Shown: positions 41,387-54,108 of the stretch, in pieces
How positions within the stretch are numbered: the stretch's first letter is position 1
How the letters are laid out: every line of letters begins with the position of its first letter
Source of the DNA: Galaxea fascicularis
Taxonomy: Eukaryota > Cnidaria > Anthozoa > Scleractinia > Euphylliidae
Reading direction: 5' to 3'
Length of the DNA stretch: 64,000 nucleotides
Assembly (NCBI GenBank): GCA_948470475.1
Contig: OX419343.1
Span: 7,964,568 to 8,028,567 of the forward strand
Notes under the pieces: generated by a model
Database searches by the model: none
What the model was told of the DNA's origin: nothing
What the model saw: the letters and a program-made list of their open reading frames with translations, nothing else
Translations under genes and position numbers: made by a program

Positions 41387-44300
41387 CACCATGATCAGTC
41401 TTGATTTCGTGGTCAAGTTGTGAGAACGAGACAGACACTGCTTACACAAACACAGTTTCTGGCCAATAGATGCGCCATGGATCATGAAGCCTCGTCTTTG
41501 ATGGTGTTTGTGCGCAAAGCGCACGAATTTTGGCTCTACTGAAGTGGTAGAAATGGCACAGTAATACCTTCTCTGTGCTCTCCGTGTATGTTTAGTCTGT
41601 TCGGTTTGTAGCGACACAGTGGCACTGAAAAATGTACGTAGTGGTATTTTTGCTTCTCAGTCAGTTCCATTTAATTTATACAGCTGTTATGTTATTTACA
41701 GAGGTCAGCCATAAGTCCTCCACTTTTTCTACCGGTGTTGCATTTTATATTGTAGCATTTTCAATCCCATTTTGCGGCCAGCACAGTTGCGAAATTTGTA
41801 TGAAATATCTGTTTTTGTTTCAAACCTTTTTTCAAACTGTTTCGTTTATCGCAAAAGGCGGGAACAGTGAATTATCGATGCTACTTCAGCATCTCTTGTA
41901 TGGTATTTTAAATAAGTTATTGGTAATATATTTTGTTCATTTTTAAGGTAACCAGTGCTCAATTTATACTCAGTTGTGCAAGTTGAGAGTCTATTAGCTG
42001 TTGACTCTACTGTCACGTGTTTCGTTATTGATTACGTGACGTGGGGCCATGTGATAATTACCATATCAACGGGCTTATAAATTTTCTCATACTCTTATGA
42101 AAATAGCTATTTTTGTGTCGTTATATTCTTGTGAGGATTTGTGGAATACACGAATGCTTGTATTATAAAATAAGAATGCCAAGAATAAGAAATGCAAACC
42201 TCACAGGTTGCTATTTTTACATTATTTTTGTATCATGTATGTGCAGGGTATTTTCTGAAAAAAAAAATGTTTACTCAAGTAGGCGTATAAGCTGCAAGAT
42301 TTGTATAGTTTTGTTATTTGGGGGTTTACTCTTGAATATATAAAGTCCCAGTTAACCAAATAGTGCGAATAGAATTGCTCTACCATATTGAGGTTTAAAA
42401 TTATAATTGTGATAATTATCCTAATTATTTTGATCATGGTGAGGGGGTCTTGAATGTTTGTGTTTCTTTGGCGTAATTTACACGTCACGTTTCAGTTGTG
42501 TCGAAGGAAGCTACGAGGCTGTGTGCGCTTAATTGAGTAGAGCGGATTTTAGGCTTTTATCGGGAACTTAATTGCTTTCAATACGACTGAAATTCAACGT
42601 TTAAATTAGGCTGAAGCGGAAAGAAGCAAGTTTAGTTTTCTTGTTTTATTTCGTCGGAAATGTGGTTGTTTCAAAAATAGACTTGGCTATTTGACTTGAA
42701 ACTGTTTAAAACAAAACAAGGCAAAAAACAGTGACACTGCAAATTACCTCTCAGCGGGCATCTTCAAAGGTGTCATACTCTAATGAAGACCTTAGTTGTT
42801 CACAAATTGAAAACTGTCATACCGAACTGTTAATCACTGAAACTGCTGCTTCGAGGAGTGCTTTTATCTACATCATTGTAAATAGCTCCACTCCAACGTT
42901 CTGCTCAGTAACTTTTATTTGAGTAGTGGCATCTGTAAATCTAGAGCCACGAGTAGAGCCACTTTGTGCAGCATGATAAACAACACCGTCGAATAGTCTT
43001 AATTTGACAGGTCACAATGTTAAGGTTAGAAGCGTGAGTCACGTTTAACAGTTTGTTAAACGGTGCTTAAGTGACACGACGATCAGTTTTGAAAAGTCAC
43101 GCTGACAATTTTTTTTCTAGTCGCAAAAGTTAGAACAACTCTTCAGAGCTATACACAACAGGTTTCAGTTTAATCGTTGGTTAAAACATTTTCAATACTC
43201 CAACGAGTAACATTGAATTCAGAACGTGAGCCCCGCCACTAACACAAGTCACTGAATCTCGGAAGCAAAAACATTTCGCGATGAAGTTAGTTCTTTGTGG
43301 CTGTTACATGTGCCTTGGTGTTTCGGCTTATTTTGAGCTGTTTTCTTTCTTCAAATCCGCCTGGTTTTGAGAAGGAAAATTTACACCCGAAAAGAAATAC
43401 TGTGACATAGGTGCACTAACAAAGTCTGGAACGAATATGGAGGCGGGGCTTGTATTCTGAACTTCGTAATATCTGGTATGTTTTCATTTTACACCTGGCC
43501 GGAGTTTTCACGGTTACGGTATTTGTGAATCAAAACATTCCAAGCGATTTCTGGGCATAAGTTGAATATGACAATTAAAATACTTTTACAGTCTACAGGT
43601 AGATTAATTAAATTTAAACGGTTTTCGAACTTTTTTGTCACTTCTTTCTCGTTCGAGGGTTCAGTCTTTCTTCCCGTTTCAGGGCCGCAGCAAGGCTAAT
43701 ATAACTGGGGGGCTCAGCAAATTGGCCAAGCGAAACTACGCCTGCCCGCCCCCGCTCTCCCCCGCTCTCCCCCTCTGTCGTACGTTGTAGACATTAGGGA
43801 GTTTAAGATTCTACGACGGCGACGGCAACGAAAACGTCATTTCAAAATACAACTTCTCGTTTGTGTAACTCTTTCGCGATTATTCCAATTTGTTTAACAT
43901 GAAAAATGCTGGCGAGCTCGCCAGGGTCTAAATTACTATGCCGAACGATGTTAAAGCAAAGAAAGGGACCAACGGACGGGTACGGGAGTATTTCTTAAAT
44001 ACAATAATTTTACAAATGCTTGGCACAAGTAAGACACGAAACAGTACAACCCGATGAATAAACAAATTTCACCAGTATAATAAAAAAGACTAACGACTGA
44101 ATGATATGCCAAAGAGGAGGAATTTGCTCTCAATAATTTTGTGCTATTTTCTGACTTGTTCAAACCTTAAAATCTCACCGTTGTATATTAACAAGGACCT
44201 GAAGAATGGTGGTCTTGTTAACTTACCGGCGTTTTCCATTTCTGGAAACCGTATTTAAAGCTCTCACGCTACACGTTTAACAACAACAACAACAACAACA

Positions 44301-45058
44301 AAATCAGACAACGTGACTAACTGTTGCTAAAGGCCTATAATGAAGGGATCAAAACCATATACCGCTTTATCCGTTCACCAAACAAGCAACTTCCATCAAG
44401 AATTAAATCACGTCTTTCGTCAGCCAACATAGATGCCCGATGTGGTAAGAGACATCCCATAGAAAAGTGGCAGGTGTGATGAATATGCCTTCCAGGAGGT
44501 TAAAATCTGTGGTTTGGTACTACTTAGCGAGTTAAATTCTGAAATGAAAGGCTAAAATAAGGAAAACGTGATCACTACGTCAGCAAAAAACAAATATTTA
44601 ACGTTTAAGCCAACCCCACAGAAGAAGTGCGAATACCTTTTAATTGTTTTTTCAAGGTTTCTTTCAAGAACCCCAACTCACTTTTTTGCGCCTTACGTAT
44701 CCAAACTCCGATAAATATTTAAATTTAAGTATGACGTAAGATATTTTCAAGCCTCTGTATATAAGATTTCTCAAAAACCACCCGCAGCGTTCCATGACAA
44801 GCTCGTGTAATTAAAGTGGTGCACAGTCAAAAATTGAGGACTAAAACGCGTGCCAAGCATACAGGAATGCTAATAATCGCAAGCAAGTTAATGGTCTGAA
44901 TAGCTATTCTTTGATTCGTAAAAACCACGGGGCCATTTAATTTCACTCTTTACGCCTCAGCAAGGGTTTTGAATTGGTTAGGGCGTTACTTGAGTGAAGG
45001 CGTTTTATGTATAAATGGAGTCATTGAAAAATTGAAGGCTTAAGTTTGTGAACGACGG
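41387..45058. other. 3' untranslated region and downstream intergenic DNA
   Basis: The 3' UTR starts at 41,387. I saw no canonical AATAAA in the first kilobase; AATATA at about 42,334 is a possible weak signal. An (AAC)n run lies at 44,281-44,301. No other gene was recognised up to 45,058. Confidence 0.4.
44281..44301. repeat. (AAC)n microsatellite
   Basis: Seven copies of the AAC unit. Confidence 0.85.
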
Positions 45059-45160
45059 TCATATAAGCACAAGAGAGAGACTGGTATTCTTCAGTCTCGT
45101 TTCGCACCAAGTAAACTTAAAGACAAAAGGAAGGTATATTGTCTTCGTTTAACTGTAAGT
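45059..45160 (+). promoter_or_regulatory. Candidate TATA promoter with non-coding first exon
   Basis: CATATAAG at 45,060-45,067 is followed about 30 bp later by TTCAGTC (initiator-like), and then by AACT|GTAAGT at 45,151-45,160, a strong splice donor. Spacing of TATA to initiator fits a focused metazoan promoter. There is no ATG frame of note between initiator and donor, so it would be a 5' untranslated exon. Which gene it would serve is not visible. Chance co-occurrence is possible. Confidence 0.3.
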
Positions 45161-48100
45161 ACAATACAATCATTGCTTAGTTGTTTTATATCAGTTTACG
45201 GCTCGACATGATTCGGAATTTAGTTTTCTTAATGCTACGGAACGGTGAATGCTAATTTTGTTTGTTTTTAAAGTTAAATGACCTGCTATTCATCCAAGTT
45301 TTAATTCTGATCGTGTGCCAACACAAAATGTTGCTCCTCACGAATCAATTAAAATTCAGTTGCTCCTGACAACAGCATGATCTCTTTTACCAAAAATGTC
45401 CTTAAACTGGCAATATACTTCCAAAAAATGCAATATTTGGAACAAGCCCAACCAATCTAAGTGTTGTCGAGGAAGATTTATGGAGCCCCTCGGAGGTTAC
45501 AATCTGAAGTACGCAAAAAAAAAAACATTAAAGTAATAATTGTCAGTTTGTTTTCTTGTTCGAAAATCGTTGTATGGCCCTGAATAATTTTTGTGAACTA
45601 ACGCAGTACCTTATAATTCAACAAATTCTTTTTGACCTTGAAATATTCCCACGGGAAACGAAAAACAAAATATTTTATATTTGCAATTTTATATAACGGA
45701 AGAGCGTCTGGTGAAATATTCTTCAGCCGTCTCAGCGCTTGTTCATCACGATAAGGTAGTAAAACTAACATTTCCAAATTGGCAGTTTGTGTGCTAAACA
45801 CGTTGACACTGAAATAAAGTGATTTATTTACTCCTTTCCAGCTGAGAGCCTCTGTAAAATGAATCCTCAATATTTTTAGGACACAAAAGCTCATTTGTAC
45901 AACACAATACTTTTATGTCTGAAAAATCCAGGCTGATTACAATGACCGATCAGTCGGTGGCCGTATTAAGTGGCTGTATTTTTGGCTTGAAGTATCGGCG
46001 ACTCATCGGCTAACACGCTGATAAAAGTCGTCCATTTGAATTTGTGATGATTCTAGTTTTTAAGCTAAAAATAATGATGACGTTCATAATTTATAGTTCA
46101 AAAGTCTGGACTCGTCACATCTGAAAATATTTGCTGATTTATAGGGTTACAACTAGCAAGGCTCAACTATTGGTAATGAGCTTAAATGATAACTGAACTA
46201 AAAACCCGCCAAATTAAGTGGTAGCCGCGTAAAGGGAGAAGGAAAATAATCAACAATTTAAGGCCGAAAAAAAAACTGACATTTAACAACCTGGTGTGAT
46301 AGTAATCAGCGGGGCAAATGTTCTTAATCCTTTTCGAGCTGTTAAATATACATGGCGCTCATCTTGATCAAAATGAGGTCGGTAATGGTCAGATTTATTG
46401 TCAATTCTTGTTGCCGGATATCCACCGCTCCGTCTAAAACATTTTCAAATTCAGTCAGAAGCAATCAATATTTTGTGGGTTCTAACACTGGTAGCCCAAG
46501 CACGATCATTCAATTCCATAGAAATCCAACTTTGAATTGTACAGTTCTTAAACTATTACTAGAATTTTGTTGAGTGCATTACTAGTTTTAATAACACATT
46601 TGGCCTTGCCCTTTTATGTGTATGACCAGAGTGGTATGACCATGCTCACACAATGTACTGGACCCCTGAACGTAGCGCTGTTACAGTTTCCGGTTCACTA
46701 GTCATGTATGAAATACACTTGTGATTTTGACTGAAGGGTTCTCGAGCCAATAAACACCAACCAAGAATGCCTTTCTGATCGAGTCAGTTTTCTAACGTTT
46801 GGAACCTTTAGTTGTTTGGCGCACTTTTTTTCAGGGTGGGCACTGAATATTAACGGCCTGGCAGTCGTTGTTATTCACTCTCTGCGGGTTACAACCCTAT
46901 TATGACAGTGAGCTTGGGTTACCTGTGAACGGATGTCTTTTCTATCTTGTCTGGAGCTTGGGGTCGCAATATCGGAGTGCGGCGCAAAAATTACGTCTCT
47001 GTTTTCACGAAATTTTTGTTGAAGGCAGGCAGGAGAGTCGCTGAGGTATGTAAGTTTTCGTTAGAATGTGTTGTACTCAGCGCCACAGGGATCTTGTGGC
47101 TCTGTAACACCATGAATAAGTATATTTAAGGCCTAAGATCGTTGTATAGTAATCGTATGTGACAACTGGGACAAATACAGCGCCAACTGAACTCTGCGGT
47201 GATTTCGTTGCCCTAGCGCTGTCGAGGAATCTGAGTTGAAAAATGAAATTCAATTTCGGACAGATCTTTTAGCATGAAGCCGTACCATATCAAGACAGCT
47301 TTTAATAGATTTCGGGTGCGCCTTTTCGGTAGAGTATCACTCCGACGGAACTTGTGGGGTAGGGTTTGGTTTGCGCCGTGACCTTGGGAGAAAACTGAGC
47401 TGTAATGCGATTTTAGGTAGAATTGGTATTTGGTCAACGTCCAGCATTGTGGGTTTTGTATGACACAAGCAAATAAACCACAGGACAAAACGTTTTTTTA
47501 CATACATTTGGAAATAATGTGGGTGTCATTAGATGCAAATGCAACCAGTGAGAAAAGGCCTTTAACCGCCCTCCTTGTGTGGTTTGAGAGAAGATAGATG
47601 TCTGTATCAATTCTAGACTTACTTCCAAGTCAACTTAATGGAGCGACTTAGTCGCGAGGCAAGAGATGGAGTCGTGAGTCAAAACATAAACGTGTATCAG
47701 AGACGTATATCGATTGTTTACACCCGAGGGACCCAGAGGTGGCGCCAAGTAGAACTAAGGGGTACTGGTCGAGGCCATTTTGCTGGCCTGATTTCAGTTC
47801 ATGTTTAGCCACATAGAAATCTTTTACTTTAAATCGTTTACAGAAAGCATTCAGGAAACGAAGCTGTTTTGTTTCCGCCTATTGTATACACAATATGATT
47901 TTAACTTTCGACCATCGTATACTCTTTTTTTAATTCACGCTACTCGCGTCATCCACAACGCTCGCAACTCAGCAAAAACTTTCACCAACGACTTTTGAAG
48001 CAGGTTTTTGCGAGGTTTCGGTTTTTCCCGCCGGTTTTTACGAGGAAGCTACGCCATCGTATGTTGCGCGTGACAATCGTCAGTAAGGTTTGATTTAATA

Positions 48101-49220
48101 CAAAAACTTTTCTGGAGGCGTGTCATTGTGTTGTGGTTGACACACATAATTGTTACGTGATGTCTGCCTGTTGCTATCCTGGGGTCACCCTGGGATCTGC
48201 GTTGCCACTCGTCTTACTGAAAGACCTGAAAAGTCCTGATATTTCTACGAAAAGCGTTGTGCACATGCATGAAAGGAAAGTCACATTATACTAAAGAGAC
48301 ACGATGCCGCCAGTACTCCACTATCTGGAGGCAGCTAACTCCAGGGCCCGCCGAGCAATCTTCTTCAACTGAGGGGAGAGGGCTGACTCTAAAAATGGTT
48401 AAAACGCATCCACCTCAGTTTAAGACTCACTCCGGCAGGCTATTATCCCGTGGAAGCACTTTTCAGTTTTGGAAACGTATTTTACTAAATTTATTATTTT
48501 TTCCACAAAACGTGGGGGCGCCTTGGCTCCCTCGGCCCCTCCCCCTGCGCGGTCCCTGCGTTCTCACCAGAAGGGTACTACTATCAGTCTGACAAAAGCG
48601 TCCTTTAGAAGGAGAGGACATAACGGCTGTGTGTCCGCAATTACTGTCAAAACTCAAGAGATCAACTATAACTTTTATTGGCCTTAATTAGCGCACTTTG
48701 AGTCGCAAATGACGTTTAAGGGGTTTTCGTCTATTGTTCTGTTGGTTGTCTGGAGCTCGAAAATTATTTTAAAAAAATCACAACTACGATTAAAATTATT
48801 TATAGCAGTCAGTGTTTTCGTTTTCCTCGGAAAGCAGATTAAGGATTAAATGCATTGCGGTTTGAGCTTCAATTGTTAAATCAGACTGCTTTGTTTTGTT
48901 TGTTTCGCTTTATTTCAGTTTAACACTCTCAAGTATAACGACAACCTACCATAGGAAATAATTCACCATCAGTTGTCCAAAAATATTGTCACTGAAAATT
49001 GGAGATAAGTTTTCAAATATGTCAAGAACGAAAATGACGAAAAGAAAGGTAGTGGTTTCGTTATTTGCCTCAGCTCTGAACAAGCTGCAAGTTCTCTTTG
49101 CTTTTGTCTTTATCGGGCAGACAAAAGCAAGGAAATAAAGCTGACGCCTCTTATATTACTAAGACACTTGTTTATTTGGGTTTCGTCGTATGAAAACTTA
49201 GTAGTTGCATGCTAGTTCTC
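45161..49220. other. Intergenic or intronic DNA
   Basis: No exon with convincing coding content was recognised. A dispersed repeat copy lies at 48,340-48,590. Otherwise AT-rich unique-looking sequence. Confidence 0.4.
48340..48590 (-). repeat. Dispersed repeat, inverted copy of 55,540-55,845
   Basis: The reverse complement contains CAGGGACCGCGCAGGGGGAG and GATGCGTTTTAACCATTTTT in the same order as the plus-strand copy at 55,540-55,845. Two copies 7 kb apart in opposite orientation imply a mobile family; ends unresolved. Confidence 0.6.
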
Positions 49221-49223
49221 TAA

Positions 49224-49477
49224 GGCCATGTCCACACTGATGCGTTTTTGTTTGAATGCGTTTTCGATAGGTGTAAAAACGCATCGATTGATCTGCGTGC
49301 ACACTGATACGGATTCCGTAGCGTTTTCAATACGATTCACTTTCAACAGCGTTTTCAAAAGGATCCATTTTCGATGAAAACGCTCAGCGTTTTCGAGCGT
49401 ATCAGTGTGGACGGGAGGCCAAAACGCATACATATCGATGCGTTTTCAAACAAAAAAGCATCTGTGTGGACATGGCC
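49224..49477. mobile_element. Harbinger-like MITE (GGCCATGTCCACACT ends)
   Basis: Perfect terminal inverted repeat GGCCATGTCCACA, extended with minor changes through TGATGCGTTTT, flanked by TAA at 49,221-49,223 and 49,478-49,480. The interior repeats the word AACGCAT/GCGTTTT many times. 254 bp, non-coding. Confidence 0.75.
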
Positions 49478-49544
49478 TAAGAGGGACCCTTTCTGGGCTG
49501 TCACACAGTCATGAAGACGCTCAAAACGTCAGCTTTCAGAATCC

Positions 49545-49575
<31 letters not shown>

Positions 49576-49794
49576 CGTCGATAAAACCAAAATTTTGAGA
49601 AAATTTCGGCCGAGTTTTTCTCTCCAAGTTTTCCTTCACGTCTAACACGTGAAATACCGAACGCAAAACTGTGACAGGGAAACCATTTCTCCTAATTGTT
49701 TTCAACCTTGATTACGTGCAGCTGTTGTGGTGATTCTATTAATAGGCTGTGCTATTTCTTTTCTTGGGCAAGAGCCATTACTCGATATCATCCC

Positions 49795-49872
49795 CATCCT
49801 CAGAGACCCAGGGGCAGATAGTCGGGATAGGATGTCCCATCTCGACTATCGTCCCTTAGGTCTCCGAGGATG
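49795..49872. repeat. Short hairpin repeat
   Basis: CATCCTCAGAGACC is mirrored by GGTCTCCGAGGATG, and AGATAGTCGGGAT by ATCTCGACTATC inside, giving a 78-bp foldback between two MITEs. Confidence 0.65.
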
Positions 49873-49895
49873 TATTATCCCCTTTCTTTACCTAA

Positions 49896-50159
49896 AGCCC
49901 GCCGCACACTTGAGGAAAGAGCTGAGCAAAATTCCTCGCGAGGCAGTTAGCTCAGCCGTTTACTCACGTGTGCGGCAAATTTGCGGTGAGAAATTCGCCT
50001 CGCGAGGCGATGAGGAAAATATCAAACATGTTTGATTTTTTTTATCGCCTCGCGAGGCGAATTTCTCACCGCAAATTTGCCGCACACGTGAGGAAACGGC
50101 TGAGCTAACTGCCTCGCGAGGAATTTTGCTCAGCTCTTTCCTCAAGTGTGCGGCGGGCT
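49896..50159. mobile_element. Near-perfect 264-bp palindromic MITE
   Basis: The element is almost entirely one palindrome: AGCCCGCCGCACACTTGAGG at the left end is exactly inverted at the right end, and GAATTCGCC/CCTCGCGAGGC blocks are mirrored around an AT-rich centre with ATCAAACATGTTTGAT. Direct TAA flanks (49,893-49,895 and 50,160-50,162) point to a PIF/Harbinger-type insertion. A decayed relative is at 29,679-29,858. Confidence 0.8.
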
Positions 50160-50327
50160 TAAGCAGTTCACAAATGGGTATTGGCCTGAAATCAGGATTT
50201 TAAAACGAACTTTAGAAGAAGAAGCTCGTGGTGACTCAGGAGGGCACTGACTGCATGCCATCCGGGGGTAGAAGTGGATAAGTGAAACCTGACCAGGTGA
50301 TTGTTGGTCATGACTCGCTTCAGGGAG

Positions 50328-50577
50328 CAGGGTTGGCGCAGTGGTGAGACCACAGTGTGTCCCGGGTTCGATTCCCGGATTTGGTGTCATATATGGGATG
50401 CATGGGTTTCTTGCTTCTCTACTCTGTTCCGAGAGGTTTTTCTAGGGGTACTCCGGCTTTCCCCTCTCCTCAAAAAACATTTGATTTGATTGGAGTTGAG
50501 AAAGTTCATTTGATTAATAGTCTCCTTAGTAAGAAGAGCACCTGTGCTCGGCTTAAATAAAATTATTATTATATGGA
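50328..50577 (+). mobile_element. tRNA-derived SINE with (ATT)n tail
   Basis: It begins with a tRNA-like head: GGTTGGCGCAGTGGTGAG (box A-like) and GGGTTCGATTCCCGG (box B). The region between is shortened. A tRNA-unrelated body follows, and the end reads TTAAATAAAATTATTATTAT, a typical microsatellite tail. The head is too defective to be a functional tRNA. Confidence 0.75.
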
Positions 50578-50959
50578 GTATTTTTGAGATTTTCTTACTT
50601 ACGATAACTAGTTTGGTATGCGTGGCAGTGATCTCCTAATTGATTCATAATCCGTCGCCAATTTGCTCCTATTTTTGTTGTGTTAAGACGCTGTAGTCAA
50701 AAGAATTAAGGATAGAAACGGGGGATAAAAGATTAAAAAGAGGAAAATACAAAAACACACAGACTATTGCATCTGAAACATGATAAAACTGTCTCCGATT
50801 TTAAAGTCATTAAGTCACAAAGAGAAACGATTGGATCGCGCAGAATGAATCGTAAAAACTGAAACAACAGTTTCCTTGCCGCTGTCACGCGCGAGAGATA
50901 AAAGTTCCGGTTCGGAACCTTTTTGTTGGTTTTTCTACGTTCACTGTTCATATAGTCGA

Positions 50960-51043
50960 ATGACAAAAAGTACAAAATACTATATGTTTGGTTGGCTGAA
51001 CCCCAAGTACAAAACCCAGGTTGTTGAAGAGTCTGTAGACGGT
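50960..51043 (+). CDS. Candidate orphan first coding exon
   Basis: ATG with 28 codons, MTKSTKYYMFGWLNPKYKTQ followed by VVEESVDG, then GTGAGT, a consensus donor, in phase 0. ATAAAAG lies 62 bp upstream of the ATG. Amino-acid composition looks protein-like. I found no downstream exon that joins it in phase, and do not recognise it, so it may be chance. Confidence 0.25.
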
Positions 51044-52100
51044 GTGAGTTTTACCAAGTTTCAACGTGGAATAGAAGGCACGGAACGTTCGTGTGTGTTG
51101 GTGTGCCTTTGAGTTTCTTGCAGGTAATACAACTTTTTTTTTATTTTCGTTTCAAGAATTTATTAATCCTTAAACTGTCAAAGAATACTTAAATTTGTAC
51201 TGTAATGCTCGCATTGTGAGCATAACACCTCCTGTGAATTTCACTGTTGTGCATAGTCTATTGGGCGTTCTGAAAAGTTTTGAAAGCTGAGTGAAAATCC
51301 TATGCCTGGTCTTCAGCGACTTGCTACACATGTAATATTAAAACAGTCTTCATTTCATGCACATCACAGAAACGAGTTCATTCCCTTTCAGGCTGTGAGT
51401 GCTATTAGAGTTTCAGAGGGCGTATTTCGTTTATCAAAACTCCGCAAGCAAGGCCAGGGAGTCTCCGCATTTTCAAGGAATGTTACCATAAATTCTTCAA
51501 AAAAGTTTGATACTTTGACCACATTTTGACTGAGGTATTCTAATGAATGATAAGGACATAATCCGTCCTTTACTAAATTAACCCATCCACTTTGAAAGGC
51601 AAGTTGTGACGAATGGAAAAGCCCCCTATAGTTAAGTTCACTTCATAGGTTAATTCTCTCAAATCCTATCGGAAGTAAGGTTTTATCTGTGTCAATACCT
51701 GTGGAATGCATTTTGAGAACAGGATTTATAATTCCGACTTTGTAAATGGCTGCGCCTCGTGAAAGAATCAAATCAGGATCAGCAATTCGAGAATATTTTT
51801 CAGTTTAATTTCGATTGTCAAGATTAACGGGAAAAACATAACTTTCTAGGGTGCTTTGTAAGCTTTATATTTCGTACAATCGAACTACGGAGCCCGTGGT
51901 ATACATCAAACGGACTCTTTCGGGATTGTTTGGAGTGGAGGGTTTTCTCCAAGTCTGGAAACAAAAAGAAGATAATGAATGGGAAGTACATCTCAGTACC
52001 CAATGGATTGTTTATGCTACTACCATTGTCTCACTTTTAAGGTTTAATAACAAGTAAATAACAACTTTATCCAAAGAGGTCATCACATGAACTGGTGGCC

Positions 52101-52176
52101 TAATCTCTTACCCAGATCTCACTGCAACTGTGAAAATCCCTTCCGCCTAACCGTGGGAGATCTGGGTACGAGATTA
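52101..52176. repeat. Hairpin repeat (TAATCTC ends)
   Basis: TAATCTCTTACCCAGATCTC is mirrored by GAGATCTGGGTACGAGATTA. A short foldback, probably a MITE copy. Confidence 0.65.
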
Positions 52177-53062
52177 TTTGTGACACACCTTTGATAGCCT
52201 GCGAGCAAGCTCCCTCGGGGGGTTGGGTGTGGGCGGAGGAGACACCCCAGCTAAGAAAGGCACCATAGGCACCATTATTTAGTAAGGCGTCGCGCCAAGC
52301 CAGAATGCTGGCGAGCGCAGAGTGTAGCTTACCTTTATTTACAGTGATATTTCTCGATAATGCTCATAAAACTAAAAAATTGCAAACTCCTTGTTTTATT
52401 GGATGTTCAGAGGCTTGATGGCTTTTTTAGTACGTTGCTTAACAGAGGAGTTTCCACCAAACGGATAGATATAAAATTATTGCTTTTCTTTCGGAGCGTC
52501 AAATATGCGTTTGAAGTGCGAAATAAGGCCTGTCAGCATTTTTGAGAAACGTATGTCTGCTCGCAGCTTCGGGGAATGATATAGTCGGTAGTTGTTCTCT
52601 ATAACTTTTTGTCACTACATTTTTTAACAAAGGACTACGAATAGAACAATTTTTGTGAGCTTAAAATATGTATCTTCAAGGTCATGCAACAAAGAAGGAA
52701 TACAAGAAACGACACTTGAAATATTTTACCCACTGTTTTCGTTTAGTGTCACTATTTTATTCCTAATCGTCTCTGATGTGAGATTGACAGGCACGTATGG
52801 ATTATCGAGCATTAGGAAATCAGCAGCTATGACCGTCTTAGGGATACAATACACGCCACACTCAAACAAACTGAACGAGCCATTTTTGGAAATTTATGGA
52901 GTATATTGGAAATTTTCAATTTTATGTCTAAAACAGGAAGTGCTAAACTCGAGGCTATTTTTGGAAATCAGTCGTGTAAGCTTGCCAAAGACAAAACAAT
53001 TACACAAAGTGGTTTTACCAGCCATTCTTGTGCCACTTAGTCATCTGCAGCTGTCTTTGTTC

Positions 53063-53067
<5 letters not shown>

Positions 53068-53096
<29 letters not shown>

Positions 53097-53114
53097 GTAA
53101 TAATAATAATAATA
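53068..53114. repeat. (TAA)n microsatellite
   Basis: About fifteen TAA units with one interruption (AGTAA). Confidence 0.9.
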
Positions 53115-53849
53115 TACGTAAAAACAATGCCAAAGAATTGTGTCATCACACTTAAAAGGAGGCAAATAACAGGTATTATTTTTTTCTTGTGTAAATTATC
53201 GCGACAGACGCTTAGTAATATTCTGAGCTGCTTTTAAACTAGAAATGACTACCGGCGACGATTTTAGGCGATAAGTTGGCCGTTTGTGTTTCTCCCGCAG
53301 CTTGCCGCAGGCATTAATTCATAGCGGTATTTATAGCGAGATGAAAACATGAGACCTCGTTGCCTGTAGTGTCGGGTTGTGGTCATATTCCAAGAAAAAC
53401 AGTTAAAACCAACAGATAGGAAAAAGAAAGTAACCACAGTCACACCACTTTTCACATGACGTCATGAAAAACCTCGATCTGGTGACTTCCAGCTACTCAG
53501 TTGGGGTGAGTCGCCTTTGCTTTTTACCGGAGACAGAGGAGAGAATTGAAGCAGCGGCAGATCAACCATTAACGGTACGTTTGGCAGATGTTTTCGTTAT
53601 TATATTGTTTCGCTAGTCACATACACGAATCTTTTAAACAATAGAGTAATAGAGTCAGTATTCGGCATATGCATTGAATAGAACTTAATAAGCTTATCTC
53701 TCATACAAACCCTAAGTTGGAAACAGATTTAATGGAAGCAAAGGAAGTGCCATTCCCCTCAGGCAGCGTTGCTACATGATATAAATCCCTTTGCAAGCCG
53801 AATTCGCAAAAATGTCCGCTTTTCTGATCATCACGGGCCGGTATACGGT

Positions 53850-54108
53850 ATAAGGGTGGCACAGTCGGTTAGTGCGCGGCCTTGGTGCATAAGATCCCGA
53901 GTTCGATCCCCGGATCTCACATCCTTGTTTCGACTTCCTTTCCCTTCAGTGTAGCCTAAATAGCTTTAAATACCCTTAAAACGGAGCACTGATGGAAAGA
54001 GGGAGGTAAAATGAGCGCATCGTCGGCTTCCTGGAAGAATACTCTCGATCTAGAGAGTAAAGGAACTTCCGACGTTAAATAAGGTGTACCTTTACCTTTA
54101 CCTTTACG
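53850..54108 (+). mobile_element. tRNA-derived SINE with (CCTTTA)n tail
   Basis: Box A-like GGTGGCACAGTCGGTTAG and box B GAGTTCGATCCCCGG form a tRNA-like head. A 150-bp body follows and the end is TTAAATAAGGTG plus three CCTTTA units. Different from the SINE at 50,328 in head, body and tail. Confidence 0.75.

Larger units (their letters stand above)
50578..53849. other. Intergenic or intronic DNA
   Basis: Contains a candidate orphan exon (50,960-51,043), a hairpin repeat (52,101-52,176) and a (TAA)n run (53,068-53,114). No established gene. Confidence 0.4.

Noticed and set aside
50328..50395. Plus-strand tRNA gene
   Set aside because: The region between the two boxes is too short for anticodon and variable arms; SINE body and tail follow.
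51850..52057. Two overlapping open frames after TTTCTAG, considered as a second exon for the orphan exon at 50,960
   Set aside because: In the phase set by the 51,043 donor the reading meets TAA after three codons; other phases would need a weaker donor.
53068..53114. Poly-asparagine coding region
   Set aside because: It is only the translation of a (TAA)n/(AAT)n microsatellite.
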